From: Clostridiales bacterium
GTDB taxonomy: Bacteria > Bacillota > Clostridia > Tissierellales > Sedimentibacteraceae
DNA length: 9,863 nucleotides
Direction: 5' to 3'
NCBI GenBank assembly: GCA_003487955.1
Contig: DNNJ01000192.1
Coordinates: 1-9,863 of the forward strand
Shown: piece after piece, positions 7,593-9,863 of the stretch
Layout of the letters: each line of letters begins with the position of its first letter
Numbering within the stretch: the first letter of the stretch is position 1
Notes under the pieces: model-generated
Told to the model about the DNA's origin: nothing
Databases searched by the model: none
What the model saw: the letters and a program-made list of their open reading frames with translations, nothing else
Position numbers and translations under genes: made by a program

Positions 7593-7699
7593 ATGGATGA
7601 ATGTGATGAATCGGCCGAAGCCCGGACAACCATCAGATTTGGTATAGCAAACATGCAACACAATTGGATTTCAATAAAAACTTATTAATTATCACAACG
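7593..7699 (+). other. Spacer between the rhamnosidase and GH3 genes
   Basis: This 107-base gap has no open frame of note, no strong hairpin followed by T's and no clear -7/-33 promoter pair. The last 30 bases are AT-rich and lead into the GH3 start. Co-transcription of the two flanking genes is therefore plausible, though not shown. Confidence 0.4.
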
Positions 7700-9863
7700 A
7701 TGAGCCATAAATTTCAAGTAATTTTTTGCTTTTTGATGCTTGCTGTCGCGGCGAATAGCAGCGCGCAGGTCGCAAGAAACGATAAAGAGGAGATTAGGAT
7801 GAACCACTTTATCGACAGTCTGATGAATCGCATGTCAATCGATGAAAAAATCGGACAACTCAATATGCCTAATATTGAAGGCGCTGTCTTGACAGGACCT
7901 GCCAAAGACACAAATACGGGAGAACGAATCCGGAACAATCAGGTCGGTGCACTTCTCAATATCCAGGATGTGAAAAAGATAAAGGAAATACAACAATTGG
8001 CGGTAGAAAACAGCCCAAACAATATACCTCTAATTTTCGGGATGGATGTCATTCATGGATATAAAACCATCTTTCCGATCCCTTTAGGTTTGGCGGCCAC
8101 ATGGAATATGACCGCAATAGAAGAGATGGCGCGCATTTCGGCAATTGAAGCCAGCTCGATGGGAATTTGCTGGACCTTCAGTCCAATGGTCGATATAAGT
8201 CGTGATGCCCGTTGGGGAAGAGTCGCCGAAGGGGCGGGAGAAGACCCTTACTTGGGTAGTGAGATCGCCAAGGCCTATATACGCGGTTACCAGGGCGATT
8301 TAAGTCAAAACACCAATATTCTGGCCTGTATGAAACATTTTGCATTGTATGGTGCGCCTGACGGGGGGAAGGATTACAACACGGTAGATATGAGCCGGCA
8401 ACGCATGTTTAACGTGTATTTACCGCCCTATCAGGCAGCAATAAAAGAAAATGCCGGAAGCGTGATGAGCGCCTTTAATCTGGTGGAAGGAATACCGGCT
8501 GCAGCAAACCAATGGTTACTGACAGATTTATTACGGGAACAATGGGGATTTGACGGGTTTGTCGTATCCGACTGGGATGCGGTTAATGAACTCACAGTAC
8601 ACGGAATAGGCAATTTACAAGAAGTATCGGCTCGTGCACTAAAAGCGGGGCTTGATCTTGATATGGCCAGTGAAGGCTTTATAAATACACTCATGAAAAG
8701 CCTCGAAGAAGGAAAAATCTGTGAAGCCGATATCAATAAGGCATGCCGTAGGATCTTGGTCGCCAAGTACAAGTTGGGACTTTTCCAAAATCCCTACAAG
8801 TATTGTGATGAAACGCGCGCTTCCAACGTTATATTAAGCAAAGCGCACAGAGATGCGGCAAGAAGAATTGCGGCTGAAAGTTTTGTTTTGCTGAAAAATA
8901 AGAATGACATCTTGCCTCTGAAAAAAAATGGGAAAATTGCCGTGATCGGACCACTCGCCAACAATAAACCGAATATGTTAGGCACATGGACCGTCAGTGC
9001 AGACCTGAATTCCGCAGTATCCGTCTTAGAAGGAATAAAGACTGCTGTCGGCAACAAAGCGATAATCCAATATGCGCAAGGGTGCAACTTCTCTTATGAT
9101 GAAGGGATAGAAAAACGCGTTCAGCATGCGGGAAAGATATTTACCCGGGATGGAAGGAGTGATGCCGAACTTACCGCGGAAGCGCTAAGTATAGCAGAGA
9201 ATTCAGATATTGTACTCGCCATAATGGGCGAGGCTGCCGAAATGTCGGGAGAAGCCGCATCGCGTACCGATTTGAATATTCCGGACGCGCAAAAAGAGTT
9301 ACTGAAACAACTTGTAGCAACCGGGAAGCCGGTCATTCTTATACTCTTCTCCGGGCGCCCCATGACACTCGCCTGGGAAAACGAGAACGCAGATGCCATC
9401 CTGAATGTTTGGTTTCCCGGTGTCGAAGCAGGTAACGCCATTGCGGATGTTATCTTTGGGAATGTCAACCCAAGCGGAAAGGTTACCATGACCTACCCCC
9501 GCAGTGTCGGACAAGTCCCGATATATTATGATTACATGAATACCGGTCGTCCACCACTCAAAGATCATCCGATGGAAAAATACAGGACCGGTTATATCGA
9601 TGAGTCGTATGAACCGCTCTATCCATTCGGGTTCGGGTTGAGCTATACTACATTCAAATATGGAGACATTACATTGAATAAATCAAGCATGAAGCCCGAC
9701 GAAATCATTGAAGCGAGCATCGAGGTCACGAACACGGGTAATTACGAAGGAAAAGAAATTGTTCAACTTTACATCAGAGATGTAACAGGAAGTGTCAGCC
9801 GGCCAATAAGTGAATTAAAGGGCTTTGAGAAAATATCATTACATCCGGGAGAGACCAAAACTG
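7700..9863 (+). CDS. bglX: Periplasmic beta-glucosidase/xylosidase, GH3, BglX type (3' partial)
   Basis: The frame runs from ATG 7700 to the window end, giving 721 codons plus one base. BglX proteins are about 750 residues, so only the tail is missing. A Sec signal (HKFQVIFCFLMLAVAANSSAQ) predicts periplasmic location. GH3 N-terminal domain (about 33-345): Asp116 in MDVIHG, RDARWGR at 168-174, MKHF at 211-214, and the nucleophile Asp291 in VVSDWDAV. GH3 C-terminal domain (about 395-620): VLLKNKNDILPL, VIGPLAN, and GEAAEMSGEAASR, where Glu518 aligns with the Glu of the BglX motif HEASSR, the likely acid/base. PFGFGLSYTTF leads into a fibronectin-III-like domain (from about 660: VTNTGNYEGKEIVQLYI), cut by the window edge. 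The enzyme should hydrolyse terminal beta-linked glucose or xylose from oligosaccharides with retention. It follows the rhamnosidase by 107 bases and may act on its products. The symbol is by homology only; the exact sugar is not determinable. Confidence 0.92.
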   Translation, partial: MSHKFQVIFCFLMLAVAANSSAQVARNDKEEIRMNHFIDSLMNRMSIDEKIGQLNMPNIEGAVLTGPAKDTNTGERIRNNQVGALLNIQDVKKIKEIQQLAVENSPNNIPLIFGMDVIHGYKTIFPIPLGLAATWNMTAIEEMARISAIEASSMGICWTFSPMVDISRDARWGRVAEGAGEDPYLGSEIAKAYIRGYQGDLSQNTNILACMKHFALYGAPDGGKDYNTVDMSRQRMFNVYLPPYQAAIKENAGSVMSAFNLVEGIPAAANQWLLTDLLREQWGFDGFVVSDWDAVNELTVHGIGNLQEVSARALKAGLDLDMASEGFINTLMKSLEEGKICEADINKACRRILVAKYKLGLFQNPYKYCDETRASNVILSKAHRDAARRIAAESFVLLKNKNDILPLKKNGKIAVIGPLANNKPNMLGTWTVSADLNSAVSVLEGIKTAVGNKAIIQYAQGCNFSYDEGIEKRVQHAGKIFTRDGRSDAELTAEALSIAENSDIVLAIMGEAAEMSGEAASRTDLNIPDAQKELLKQLVATGKPVILILFSGRPMTLAWENENADAILNVWFPGVEAGNAIADVIFGNVNPSGKVTMTYPRSVGQVPIYYDYMNTGRPPLKDHPMEKYRTGYIDESYEPLYPFGFGLSYTTFKYGDITLNKSSMKPDEIIEASIEVTNTGNYEGKEIVQLYIRDVTGSVSRPISELKGFEKISLHPGETKT

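Noticed and set aside
9121..9489. Minus-strand open frame of 122 codons inside the GH3 gene
   Set aside because: It lies opposite highly conserved GH3 C-terminal domain sequence, shows no recognisable domain and is best explained as a shadow of the + strand gene.
1..9863. tRNA genes, CRISPR arrays, transposases, integrase sites or a defence system
   Set aside because: I saw no regularly spaced repeats, terminal inverted repeats, cloverleaf-like segments or proteins of these classes anywhere in the window.

Overview
The window looks like part of a carbohydrate-catabolism cluster (a polysaccharide-utilisation-type locus) from a member of the Bacteroidota, most likely Bacteroidales. This rests on the secreted glycosidase families, a lipoprotein signal with an acidic stretch after its cysteine, A-rich leaders without clear Shine-Dalgarno sites, and a BglX-type GH3 enzyme. 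No SusC/SusD pair, regulator, transporter, RNA gene, CRISPR array or transposase is visible. The organism assignment is inference.

Layout, all on the + strand. Positions 1-1017: 3' part of a parallel beta-helix protein with a C-terminal LamG/DUF1080-like beta-sandwich, then a hairpin that may be a terminator. 1086-2540: a lipoprotein GH32-like five-bladed propeller glycosidase with a substituted acid/base motif. 2620-4377: a secreted CE1-like serine esterase fused to an SMP-30/gluconolactonase-like propeller. 4421-4970: a relic of a second GH32 enzyme that keeps its N-terminal accessory domain (frameshifted) and the end of its C-terminal beta-sandwich, but has lost the whole catalytic propeller. 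4967-5153: a possible decayed start of another secreted protein and a candidate promoter. 5154-7592: a GH78-type alpha-L-rhamnosidase. 7700-9863: a GH3 beta-glucosidase/xylosidase of the BglX type, cut by the window end.

Together the intact genes suggest stepwise removal of substituents from a decorated glycan or glycoside outside the cytoplasm: a de-esterifying enzyme, a clan GH-J-like enzyme at the cell surface, a rhamnosidase and a beta-glycosidase, with a beta-helix protein that may bind or cut the backbone. The substrate cannot be read from the sequence. Rhamnose-containing plant material is the most defensible guess, because the GH78 assignment is the most specific.

Two things stand out. 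The GH32 relic is clear evidence of local gene decay. There is also a marked base-composition step: roughly 720-4080 is very AT-rich, while the sequence on both sides is nearer 45-50% GC, and both edges fall inside reading frames. This suggests a mosaic origin, or else a chimeric assembly. I see no wholly new system here; the oddities are the fused esterase-propeller, the divergent GH32-like active site and the relic.
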